A DNA stretch of 33,618 nt from Pseudomonadota bacterium (GTDB lineage Bacteria; Pseudomonadota; Gammaproteobacteria; Burkholderiales; Burkholderiaceae_E): NCBI GenBank assembly GCA_023388075.1, contig JAEWGX010000015.1, positions 1-33,618 of the forward strand. The letters are read 5' to 3'. Under the pieces are notes generated by a model, which was given only the letters and a program-made list of their open reading frames with translations, was not told the origin of the DNA and ran no database searches. This document shows positions 23,199-30,730 of the stretch, one piece after another (positions within the stretch are counted from its first letter, which is position 1; each line of letters begins with the position of its first letter). The position numbers were made by a program, and so were the translations under genes.

Positions 23199-24083
23199 AT
23201 GCCGTCGACCACCTCTGAGCCGCGAATCCGGTCCGTCCAATGTCTGCATCCGGGTGGCCTGCATCGAATGGCCTATGCCGAATGGGGGCCGCCCGAGAGC
23301 GATGACGTGGTCGTGTGCGTGCATGGCCTGACCCGAAACGGTCGCGATTTCGATACGCTGGCTGCGGCGCTCGCGCAGCAGCGGCGGATCGTCTGCCCCG
23401 ACATCGTCGGCCGGGGCCGATCCGACCGGCTGCCGGACCCTGCGGGCTACGGCTTTCCCCAGTACGTCGCCGACTGCATCACCCTGATCGCGCGCCTTGG
23501 CGTGGACCGGGTGACCTGGGTCGGCACGTCGATGGGCGGGATGATCGGCATGATGATCGCGGCATTGGCCGATTCGCCGATCGAGCGCATGGTGGTGAAC
23601 GACGTCGGGCCGGTGATCGGGCGCGCCGGCATCGCACGGATCGGCAAGGGCGTCGGGCTCAGGACCGAGTTTGATTCGTTCGAGGAGGGCGTCGCCTACA
23701 TCTCGGACATCTCGCGGATGTTCGGACCGCACACGCCGGAGCAGTGGCGGCTGCTGAGCCGGCACGTGGTGCTGCGACAGCCCGACGGCAAGTGGCGGCT
23801 GCACTACGACGAGCGCATCGGCGACGCGGTTCGTGCCGACCTGGCGCGGTCGCCGGCGGGCGACCTCTGGCCGATGTGGGATGCCATCCGCTGCCCGACG
23901 CTGCTGCTGCGCGGCGAGGAATCGGACCTGCTGGAAGCCGAGGTGGCGCAGGCCATGACGACCCGCGGACCGCGCGCGACGCTCATCACCTATCCCGGGG
24001 TCGGGCACGCGCCCACCCTGATCCAGCCCGACCAGGTGAAGGACGTGGCGGCCTTCATCGAGGCGGGGCGGAACCGTCCATGA
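23199..24083 (+). CDS. Alpha/beta-fold hydrolase
   Basis: 294-residue cytoplasmic hydrolase. The oxyanion motif VCVHGLTRNGRDF, nucleophile Ser111 in GTSMGG, the acid in GEESDLL and the histidine in GVGHAP form a complete triad. Similar betaproteobacterial proteins are annotated only as alpha/beta hydrolases; esterase, lipase or hydrolytic dehalogenase activity cannot be told apart. The conserved region starts near residue 17, so the N-terminus (ATG 23199, without a strong ribosome site) is uncertain. It is divergent from the hydroxybutyrate dehydrogenase (115 bases between) and is followed by the RidA gene 34 bases later, so the two may be co-transcribed. Confidence 0.88.
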   Translation: MPSTTSEPRIRSVQCLHPGGLHRMAYAEWGPPESDDVVVCVHGLTRNGRDFDTLAAALAQQRRIVCPDIVGRGRSDRLPDPAGYGFPQYVADCITLIARLGVDRVTWVGTSMGGMIGMMIAALADSPIERMVVNDVGPVIGRAGIARIGKGVGLRTEFDSFEEGVAYISDISRMFGPHTPEQWRLLSRHVVLRQPDGKWRLHYDERIGDAVRADLARSPAGDLWPMWDAIRCPTLLLRGEESDLLEAEVAQAMTTRGPRATLITYPGVGHAPTLIQPDQVKDVAAFIEAGRNRP

Positions 24084-24117
24084 CAACTGAGAATTGCGTT
24101 TCCTCGAGGAGAGAACG

Positions 24118-24471
24118 ATGAGCATCAAACGAGTGCAACCGGGGCCGCGCATGTCGCAGGCGGTGATCCACAACGGCCTGGTCTTCCTGGCCGGGCAGGT
24201 GGCCAAGGATACGTCCCAGGACACCGCGGGGCAGACCCGCGACGTGCTCGCGTCGATCGATGCGCTCCTCGCGGAGGCGGGCACCGACAAGACACGCCTT
24301 CTCACGGCCACGATCTACCTCGCCGACATGGCCGATTTCCCGGCAATGAACGGCGTGTGGGATGCCTGGGTGGTCGCAGGCCAGACGCCGGCGCGCGCCA
24401 CCGTGCAGGCCAGCCTCGCGACGTCGGCCTACAAGGTCGAGATCATGGTGACGGCCGCGCTGGCCCAGTAG
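24118..24471 (+). CDS. RidA/YjgF-family protein
   Basis: 117-residue RidA-like protein; family members deaminate reactive enamine/imine intermediates released by PLP enzymes. The substrate-binding arginine is present in PARATVQASL (Arg93, equivalent to Arg105 of RidA), with Glu108 near the C-terminus and the usual SQAVIHNGLVFLAGQVA start. ATG 24118 has GAGGAG a few bases upstream. The sequence lies outside the core RidA subfamily, nearer to the Rid groups often linked to amino-acid or nitrogen catabolism, so the exact substrate is open. It follows the alpha/beta hydrolase on the same strand and converges on the NlpC/P60 gene. Confidence 0.9.
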   Translation: MSIKRVQPGPRMSQAVIHNGLVFLAGQVAKDTSQDTAGQTRDVLASIDALLAEAGTDKTRLLTATIYLADMADFPAMNGVWDAWVVAGQTPARATVQASLATSAYKVEIMVTAALAQ

Positions 24472-24495
24472 CGACGCGGTACCTTGGCGGGGCTA

Positions 24496-24510
24496 CCGGG
24501 GCGAGCCCGG
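24496..24510. terminator. Short GC hairpin between convergent ridA-like and NlpC/P60 genes
   Basis: CCGGG-gcgag-CCCGG lies 25 bases after the RidA-like stop and 26 before the NlpC/P60 stop. The stem is only five base pairs and there is no T-tract, so this is a weak terminator call based mainly on position. Confidence 0.25.
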
Positions 24511-24536
24511 CGGCCCCTGTGCGGCCACGGTCCCCT

Positions 24537-25082
24537 TCAGTTCGTCCCGATCAGCCGGCGCGCGCCGTCGTAGCGCCCCGCCCAGTACCGGTTGCTCATC
24601 CGCTCGACGCGAACGAGGCTGCCGCTCGAGGGCGCGTGCACGAAGCGGTCGCGACCGATATAGATCCCGACGTGGGAGTACGCGCGCCGTGACGTGTTGA
24701 AGAAAACGAGGTCCCCCGCGGCCAGCTCGCGCCGCTTCACCCGTCGGCCGCGCCGGCTCATCTCGCGGCTGGTCCGCGGCAGCCTCACGCCGACCGCGTC
24801 CTCGTAGACGTGGGCCACCAGCCCGCTGCAATCGAAACCGACCTTCGGATCCGATCCGCCCCAGCGATACGGCTTGCCGACGTTCGCGAGCGCCTGCATC
24901 ACCACTTCGGAGCCGGGCCCGGCCGCCGCGAGATCGAGCTCCCCGGGCTCGAACTCCTCGCCCGACGCAACCGACGGCCGGCGCCTTGGCGCGCTGCCGC
25001 AACCGGCCAACAGGGCAGGTACCCCGGCAGCGGCGCCGGCCAGCAGGAGGCTTCGCCATGCCGTTCTTCGGCGCAGGTCCAC
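24537..25082 (-). CDS. Lipoprotein NlpC/P60 (C40) peptidase
   Basis: Cell-wall D,L-endopeptidase of the NlpC/P60 family, expected to cleave peptidoglycan stem peptides at the membrane surface. From GTG 25082 the protein has 181 residues with a lipoprotein signal: Arg-rich start, hydrophobic SLLLAGAAAGVPA, lipobox LLAGC with acylated Cys28. The catalytic domain has FDCSGLV (Cys85), SHVGIYIG (His137) and FVHAP (His149). The GTG start is preferred to the longer ATG frame start at 25133 because AGAGGA lies exactly seven bases before it and it gives a normal-length signal peptide. It is divergent from the pseudo-receiver gene (88 bases between), whose N-terminal region would lie on the opposite strand. 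Confidence 0.9.
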   Translation of the reverse strand: MDLRRRTAWRSLLLAGAAAGVPALLAGCGSAPRRRPSVASGEEFEPGELDLAAAGPGSEVVMQALANVGKPYRWGGSDPKVGFDCSGLVAHVYEDAVGVRLPRTSREMSRRGRRVKRRELAAGDLVFFNTSRRAYSHVGIYIGRDRFVHAPSSGSLVRVERMSNRYWAGRYDGARRLIGTN

Positions 25083-25170
25083 CGCTGGTTCCTCTCGGGC
25101 AACCATCCAGTGGAAGGTACGGAAGAATGACATCGGTATCAGAATGTGTCAGAAATCACAGGGGCCATCG

Positions 25171-26088
25171 ATGGATCACGTCGTTCTTTCCGATATCCGG
25201 CCGAACACCGCGGTGCGCGAGTCCCTGGTCCCGCCCGCGCCCACCCGCGCGTCGAAGTCGAAGCCGCTGGTGGTGATCGTGAACGCGAATCCGCGCTGCG
25301 GCCAGGCGCTGCAGGGCGTCCTGGGACGGCATTTCCGCCTGAAGGAGTATGCCAGCGGAGAGCAGGCCTGGGCCTCGCTGCAGCTGGATTCCGACGTCGC
25401 GGCGATCGTCTGCAGCAACAGCTTGCCACGCATGAGCGGCCTCGAGCTGGTCGCGAAGCTGCGCAAGGCGCGGCTGCCGGCTCTGCGCAAGCTGCCCGTC
25501 TGCCTGGTGGCGGACACGATGGACGACGACCTGCGCAGCCGGGTGAGCCAGCAGGTGGATTTCCTCGGCGCGTACGACCGACCCCTGGTGGACCTGCTGG
25601 CCTGGCTCAGGGAGCGGTTCACCACCGGCGTGCCCACCGACGTGCACAAGGCCGCGCGCTCCGACGCCCTGCGGCGCTGGACCATGCAGCACGCGAGCCT
25701 CGACCCGAAGAAGCGCGAGTCCCTGGTGGTCTTTCGCGTGGTGAGCGAAGGCGTCGGCGTGCTGAGCCAGCGGCTCGCGCGCACGATTCGCCGGCCGGAG
25801 ATGATGCTGGCGGATTCGATCAACTGCGTCTGGCTGTGCGTCGACGTGCCGATCTCCTCGGCGGTGAAGTTCGCCATGCGCCTGGCGCTCGGCAGCGTGA
25901 GCGGCAGCGACCGCGACCACGTCCGCATCACGGTGAGCTACGCGCCGATCACCCGGCTCGCCGAGGAGACCTACGACGTCCTGCAGACGCTGGTGGACGT
26001 CGAGCCGCCGCTGCGCCACCTTCAGGTGGTGACGCACCACTGGCGCTTCGTCATGCCGTTCGAGGCCGCGCGGCTGCTGGTCAAGTAG
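25171..26088 (+). CDS. Pseudo-receiver protein with degenerate GGDEF-like C-terminus
   Basis: 305-residue cytoplasmic protein. Residues 33-150 follow the CheY-like receiver pattern (VVIVNANPRCGQALQGVL, AAIVCSNSLPRMSGLELV, LPVCLVADT, GAYDRPLVDLL), but the phosphorylation machinery is missing. The acidic pair is Asn/Ala-Asn, the phosphoacceptor Asp is Ser82, and the Lys before Pro is Arg137. The C-terminal part (about 165-305) shows a pattern resembling a GGDEF domain (SLVVFRVVSEGVGVLSQRL then HVRITVSYAPI), but has no GGDEF motif; this likeness is weak. No DNA-binding domain is visible. ATG 25171 is chosen for AGGGG at six bases; ATG 25144 is the alternative. prpE follows after 93 bases. The function is unknown. 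Confidence 0.8.
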   Translation: MDHVVLSDIRPNTAVRESLVPPAPTRASKSKPLVVIVNANPRCGQALQGVLGRHFRLKEYASGEQAWASLQLDSDVAAIVCSNSLPRMSGLELVAKLRKARLPALRKLPVCLVADTMDDDLRSRVSQQVDFLGAYDRPLVDLLAWLRERFTTGVPTDVHKAARSDALRRWTMQHASLDPKKRESLVVFRVVSEGVGVLSQRLARTIRRPEMMLADSINCVWLCVDVPISSAVKFAMRLALGSVSGSDRDHVRITVSYAPITRLAEETYDVLQTLVDVEPPLRHLQVVTHHWRFVMPFEAARLLVK

Positions 26089-26181
26089 TGCGATACGTCG
26101 CCCGCTCGTAGAATAGGCAAGGAACGGCAGGGCGGACGCCTCCTCGCGAAGCGGCCACGCGCCGGCGAACGGGGAGCGGAC

Positions 26182-28107
26182 ATGGACTATCGGGAGCTCT
26201 ATCGGCGGTCGATCGAGGACCGGCCGGGTTATTGGGCCGAGCAGGCCCGTCTCGTGGACTGGCACAAGCCCCACAGCCGGGTCCTGGACGATTCGCGGCT
26301 CCCCTTCGTCCGATGGTATGTCGGCGGCGAGACCAACCTGTGCCACAACGCGGTGGATCGCTGGCTTCCCACCCAGGCCGACAAGCCCGCCCTGCATTGG
26401 GTCTCGACGGAGACCGACCAGACCCGCAGCTACACCTTCGCCGAGCTCTCGCGCGAGGTGCAGGTGATGGCGGCCATCATGAAGTCACTCGGTGTCGGCA
26501 AAGGCGACCGGGTGCTCATCTACCTTCCGATGATCCCGGAGGCCGCGTTCGCGATGCTCGCCTGCGCGCGGATCGGGGCGATCCACTCGGTGGTGTTCGG
26601 CGGTTTCGCCGCGGTGAGCCTCGCGAGCCGGATCGACGATGCGAGCCCCAAGCTCGTCATCTCGGCCGATGCCGGCTCGCGCGCCGGCAAGGTGGTGGCG
26701 TACAAGCCGCTGCTGGACGAGGCAATCGAGCGCTGCACGAGCAAGCCGCGACACGCGCTGATGATCGACCGGGGCCTGGCCCCGGCCGGCCGTGTGGCCG
26801 GCCGCGACCTGGAGTATGCGCAGCTTGCCGCGCGCCACGCGGGTGAAGAGGTGCCGGTCACGTGGCTCGAATCGAACGAGCCGAGCTACATCCTCTATAC
26901 CTCCGGCACCACCGGCCGGCCGAAGGGGGTTCAGCGCGACGTCGGCGGCTATGCGGTCGCGCTTGCCGCCTCCACGCAGCAGATCTTCCTCGGCAAGCCC
27001 GGGGAGACCTTCTTCACCACGAGCGACATCGGCTGGGTGGTGGGGCACTCCTACATCGTCTACGGACCGCTGATCGCGGGCATGGCCACGGTCATGTACG
27101 AGGGCACGCCGGTGCGGCCGGACGGCGGCATCTTCTGGGAGCTGGTGGAGCGCTTCAAGGTCTCGTCGATGTTTTCCGCGCCCACTGCCATCCGGGTGCT
27201 GAAGCGCCAGGATCCGGCGCTGCTGCGGCGCCACGACACCAGCAGCCTCAAGGCGCTCTTCCTAGCCGGCGAGCCACTGGACGAGCCGACCGCCCGTTGG
27301 ATCGCGGAAGGCCTGGGGCGGCCGGTGATCGACAACTACTGGCAGACGGAAACCGGCTGGCCCATCCTCACCGTGGCCAACGGCATCCCGGGTGTCGAGC
27401 CGCTGCCCACCAGGTACGGCAGCCCCGGCGTGGCCATGCCGGGATACGACGTGCAGGTGGTCGACGAGATCACCGGCGAGCCGCTCGGGCCGGATCGCAA
27501 GGGCGTGGTGGCGATCGTGCCGCCGCTGCCGCCGGGTTGCATGCAGACGGTGTGGGGCGACGACCAGCGCTTCATCGACACCTACTTCCGCAGCATCCCG
27601 GGGCGGGAGCTCTACTCCACGTTCGACTGGGGCATCCGGGACGAGAGCGGCTATCACTTCATCCTCGGTCGCAGCGACGACGTGATCAACGTCGCGGGTC
27701 ATCGCCTCGGCACGCGAGAGATCGAGGAATCGATCAGCAGCCACCCCGCAGTGGCGGAATGCGCCGTGGTCGGCATCGCCGATTCGCTCAAGGGACAGGT
27801 GGCGATCGCGTTCGCCGTCCTGCGCGACCCCGACGCGCTGGCGCGGTCGCGGCATGGTGACGATGCCGGCGCGGAGCGCGCGCGCCTCGAGATGGAGGGG
27901 GCGCTGATGCAGGTGGTAGACAAGCAGCTCGGCGCGGTCGCGCGGCCGGTGCGGGTGCACTTCGTTCAGGCCCTGCCCAAGACCCGCTCCGGCAAGGTGG
28001 TGCGGCGCTCCATCCAGGCGGTATGCGAGCGTCGCGATCCGGGTGACATCAGCACGGTGGAGGATCCGGCGGCGCTCGACATGGTGCGGCAGGCGCTGGC
28101 CGCCTGA
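26182..28107 (+). CDS. prpE: Propionate-CoA ligase PrpE (acyl-CoA synthetase)
   Basis: ATP-dependent acyl-CoA synthetase of the ANL family that activates propionate (possibly acetate or other short acids) to the CoA ester. The 641-residue protein has YILYTSGTTGRPKGV (A3 motif), the adenylate-binding YWQTETGWP (A5), STFDWGIRDESGYHFILGRSDD (read as its A7-A8 core, hinge Asp in GRSDD) and the C-terminal PKTRSGKVVRR with catalytic, acetylation-prone Lys605. YWQTETGWPI and ATRWIAEGLG-like segments fit PrpE better than Acs. GGGGAG precedes ATG 26182. A TAGAAT -10-like box at 26109-26114 lacks a good -35. No prpBCD genes are nearby. The next gene overlaps its stop codon by one base. Confidence 0.93.
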   Translation: MDYRELYRRSIEDRPGYWAEQARLVDWHKPHSRVLDDSRLPFVRWYVGGETNLCHNAVDRWLPTQADKPALHWVSTETDQTRSYTFAELSREVQVMAAIMKSLGVGKGDRVLIYLPMIPEAAFAMLACARIGAIHSVVFGGFAAVSLASRIDDASPKLVISADAGSRAGKVVAYKPLLDEAIERCTSKPRHALMIDRGLAPAGRVAGRDLEYAQLAARHAGEEVPVTWLESNEPSYILYTSGTTGRPKGVQRDVGGYAVALAASTQQIFLGKPGETFFTTSDIGWVVGHSYIVYGPLIAGMATVMYEGTPVRPDGGIFWELVERFKVSSMFSAPTAIRVLKRQDPALLRRHDTSSLKALFLAGEPLDEPTARWIAEGLGRPVIDNYWQTETGWPILTVANGIPGVEPLPTRYGSPGVAMPGYDVQVVDEITGEPLGPDRKGVVAIVPPLPPGCMQTVWGDDQRFIDTYFRSIPGRELYSTFDWGIRDESGYHFILGRSDDVINVAGHRLGTREIEESISSHPAVAECAVVGIADSLKGQVAIAFAVLRDPDALARSRHGDDAGAERARLEMEGALMQVVDKQLGAVARPVRVHFVQALPKTRSGKVVRRSIQAVCERRDPGDISTVEDPAALDMVRQALAA

Positions 28108-28919
28108 TGCTGCCGTTCGGCGCCAAGAGCCTGCTGTCCGCCTGGCTGCTGCCGCCGGTCTCGCTGTTCCTCCTCGCCCTGCTCGGCCTGCTGCTGATGC
28201 GGCGGCGACCGCGTCTCGGCGGCTTCCTGGCGATAGTCGCGCTGCTGGCCGGCATCGCCCTGTCCACGCCGCTTGCCGCGCGGGCCCTCATGAGATGGGT
28301 GGAGCAGCCCTACGCGCAGCTCGATCCGGCGCCTCAGCGTCTGCCGCGGGAGCGGCTCGCGGCCCTGGCCAAGTCGCCGGCCGAGGCGCCGCAGGCGATC
28401 GTGGTCCTCACGGGGGGCGCCGTGGCCGACGGCGTGGCGAGCAACCAGCCGAACCGGGTGAGCAGCCTCACGCTGGAGCGGGCCCTCCACGCGCACCGCG
28501 TCGCACGCCTGACCGGCCTGCCCCTGTTGCTGACCGGAGGCGTGACTGCAAAGGGCGGCGAGCCCGAGGCGCGACTGATGCGCGCCGTGCTCGAAGGCGA
28601 CTTCGGCACGCCGGTGAAGTGGCTGGAGACCCGCTCGCGCGATACCGCCGAGAACGCCGCGTTCACGCGCGACGTCCTGCAGCCGGCCGGGATCCGCCGG
28701 GTGCTGCTCGTCACCCACGGCTACCACATGCGCCGCGCCCAGGAGGCCTTCGAGCGCGTCGGCTTCACGGTGACGCCCGCCCCGCACTCGTTCATGGCGG
28801 GCCCCGCGCGGTTCCGGTGGCGGGACCTGATTCCGAGCCGGGGCGCGCTCGCCGCGGCGCAGTTGGCGAGCCACGAGATCCTGGGGCTCGCCTGGTACCG
28901 ACTGCTCCGCTGGGCCTGA
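28107..28919 (+). CDS. YdcF/ElyC/SanA-family (DUF218) membrane protein
   Basis: 270 residues: two N-terminal membrane helices (about 10-30 and 38-58), then a DUF218 domain (about 95-255) with AIVVLTGGAV, LLLTGGVTAKGGEPEA, SRDTAENAAFTRDVL and VLLVTHGYHMRRAQEAF, all typical of the ElyC/YdcF group. ElyC in E. coli affects envelope and peptidoglycan precursor metabolism; biochemical activity is unresolved. The start ATG shares one base with the prpE stop (TGATG), indicating coupled translation. No obvious functional connection to propionate activation is known. The MFS gene starts 23 bases after its stop. Confidence 0.88.
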   Translation: MLPFGAKSLLSAWLLPPVSLFLLALLGLLLMRRRPRLGGFLAIVALLAGIALSTPLAARALMRWVEQPYAQLDPAPQRLPRERLAALAKSPAEAPQAIVVLTGGAVADGVASNQPNRVSSLTLERALHAHRVARLTGLPLLLTGGVTAKGGEPEARLMRAVLEGDFGTPVKWLETRSRDTAENAAFTRDVLQPAGIRRVLLVTHGYHMRRAQEAFERVGFTVTPAPHSFMAGPARFRWRDLIPSRGALAAAQLASHEILGLAWYRLLRWA

Positions 28920-28942
28920 GCGGCGCCAGCGCGAACCCATTC

Positions 28943-30253
28943 ATGGCCTTCTTCGACCGCAGCCTGCTCAACGACGGCGTTCGCGGCCGCGAGGTGCTGG
29001 CCTGGTCGTCCTACGACTTCGCCAACTCCGGCTACACCACCGTCGTCCTCACGGCAGTCTTCAACGCCTACTTCGTCGGCGTGGTGGCAGGCGGAGCCGA
29101 CTGGGGGACGCTCGCCTGGACGCTGGTGCTCGCCGTCTCCAATCTCGCGGTGCTGCTCACCATGCCGGCGATCGGCGCGTTCGCCGACCGGCGCGCGGCC
29201 AAGAAGCGGCTGCTCGGCATCGCCACGGTGGCCTGCGTGCTCGCCACCGCCGGCCTTGCCTGGTGCGGCCGGGGCGACCTTGCGCTGGCGATGGTGCTCG
29301 TCATCGTCTCCAACTACTTCTACGCCATGGGCGAGGCGCTCTGCGGCGCGTTCCTGCCGGAGCTCGCGCGCCCGGCGGCGCTCGGCAGGGTCTCCGGATG
29401 GGGCTGGAGCTTCGGCTACCTTGGCGGCATGCTCGCGCTCGGCCTGTCGCTTGCCTACGTGATCGCGGCGCAGGGCCGAGGCGAGGGCGCGGAGCAGTTC
29501 GTGCCGGTGACCATGGCGATCACGGCCGGGGTCTACGCGATCGCCGCGCTGCCCATGTTCCTCGTGCTGCGCGAACGAGCCGTGGCGCAGCCTGCCGCCG
29601 CGCGCGCGGGCTGGCTCGCGTCGCTGCTGGACCTGCGCGAGTCGGCGCGCCGCACCGCCGCGTTTCCCGACTTCCGCCGCCTGCTCTGGACCGGCGCGGC
29701 CTACCAGGCCGGCATCGCGGTCGTGATCGCGCTGGCCGCCGTCTATGCCGAGCAGGTGATGGGCTTTCGCCAGCAGGAGACGATGGCGCTGATCTTCCTG
29801 GTCAACATCGCGTCCGCGAGCGGCGCTTTCCTCTTCGGGTATGCCGAGGATCGGATCGGGCACCGACGCGCGCTGGCGGTGACCCTGGTGGCCTGGATCG
29901 CCATGGTGCTGATCGCTTCGTTCACGACGACCCGGGTGCTCTTCTGGGTGGCGGCGACGCTCGCCGGCCTCTGCATGGGGTCGAGCCAGTCCTGCGGCCG
30001 CGCCCTCGTCGGTGCGCTCGCGCCGGCAGCGCGGCTCGGCGAGTTCTTCGGCCTGTGGGCCTTCGCGACGCGCCTGGCGGCCATCATCGGTCCGGTCACC
30101 TATGGCGTGGTGAGCTGGGTCACCGCCGGCAACCATCGCCTCGCGTTTCTCGTGACAGGCCTCTTCTTCGTCGCCGGGCTGGTCCTGCTGGCACGGGTGG
30201 ATGTCGAGCGCGGCGTGCGCGCGGCCCGGGAGGGTGGGGCGATGGTAGAGTAG
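28943..30253 (+). CDS. UMF1-family MFS transporter
   Basis: 436-residue, about 12-helix major facilitator transporter in the inner membrane. The N-terminal WSSYDFANSGYTTVVLTAVF is the hallmark of the UMF1 group (related to yeast Atg22). Later helices include WSFGYLGGMLALGLSLAYV and GSSQSCGRALVGALAP. The substrate is unknown; members are proposed to export small metabolites such as amino acids. ATG 28943 lacks a good ribosome site, but in-frame upstream codons are unlikely to belong to the protein because the conserved part begins about 15 residues after it. It lies between the YdcF-like and GlcG-like genes on the same strand. Confidence 0.9.
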   Translation: MAFFDRSLLNDGVRGREVLAWSSYDFANSGYTTVVLTAVFNAYFVGVVAGGADWGTLAWTLVLAVSNLAVLLTMPAIGAFADRRAAKKRLLGIATVACVLATAGLAWCGRGDLALAMVLVIVSNYFYAMGEALCGAFLPELARPAALGRVSGWGWSFGYLGGMLALGLSLAYVIAAQGRGEGAEQFVPVTMAITAGVYAIAALPMFLVLRERAVAQPAAARAGWLASLLDLRESARRTAAFPDFRRLLWTGAAYQAGIAVVIALAAVYAEQVMGFRQQETMALIFLVNIASASGAFLFGYAEDRIGHRRALAVTLVAWIAMVLIASFTTTRVLFWVAATLAGLCMGSSQSCGRALVGALAPAARLGEFFGLWAFATRLAAIIGPVTYGVVSWVTAGNHRLAFLVTGLFFVAGLVLLARVDVERGVRAAREGGAMVE

Positions 30254-30295
30254 GCGTCATTCACCTTCCTTCCTCTCTCATTGCCATTCATGCCC

Positions 30296-30697
30296 ATGAA
30301 AACCAAGTCCGTCCTCGAGCAGTCCGATGTCCAGAGAATCCTTGCCGCCTCGGCGGACAAGGCGCGCGCGAACGGCTGGGCCGTCTCGATCGCCGTGGTG
30401 GACGATGGCGGGCACCTGCTCGCGCTGCAGCGCCTCGACGGCGCCGCGCCCATCTCCGCCTACATCGCAACCGAGAAAGCCCGTACCGCGGCGCTCGGCC
30501 GCCGCGAGAGCGGCGCCTACGAGAAGATGATCAACGAAGGCCGACACTCGTTTCTCTCCGCGCCGGTGGTGCAGGCACTGCTCGAGGGCGGGGCGCCGAT
30601 CGAGGTGCAGGGGCAGGTGGTCGGGGCCGTTGGCGCGTCCGGCGTCAAATCGAGCGAAGACCTGCAGATCGTCAAGGCAGGTATCGCGGCGCTCTGA
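30296..30697 (+). CDS. GlcG/HbpS-family protein (possible heme-binding)
   Basis: 133-residue protein of the GlcG/HbpS (DUF336) family. The motifs SIAVVDDGGHLLALQRLDGA, SAYIATEKARTAALGRRES and GQVVGAVGASGVKSSEDLQI are characteristic. GlcG is encoded with glycolate oxidase genes in E. coli, and HbpS binds heme in Streptomyces; neither role is shown here. ATG 30296 is chosen because the family begins MKTK; an ATG at 30290 is in frame. No Shine-Dalgarno is visible; instead the leader is pyrimidine-rich (30260-30285). It is the last plus-strand gene before the convergent cardiolipin synthase. Confidence 0.88.
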   Translation: MKTKSVLEQSDVQRILAASADKARANGWAVSIAVVDDGGHLLALQRLDGAAPISAYIATEKARTAALGRRESGAYEKMINEGRHSFLSAPVVQALLEGGAPIEVQGQVVGAVGASGVKSSEDLQIVKAGIAAL

Positions 30698-30730
30698 CCG
30701 TCGTCGCGGCGCCTCGGGCCCGCTGCATCC

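Noticed and set aside
26182..28107. PrpE gene considered as acetyl-CoA synthetase Acs
   Set aside because: Length and core motifs fit PrpE better, although acetate use cannot be excluded.
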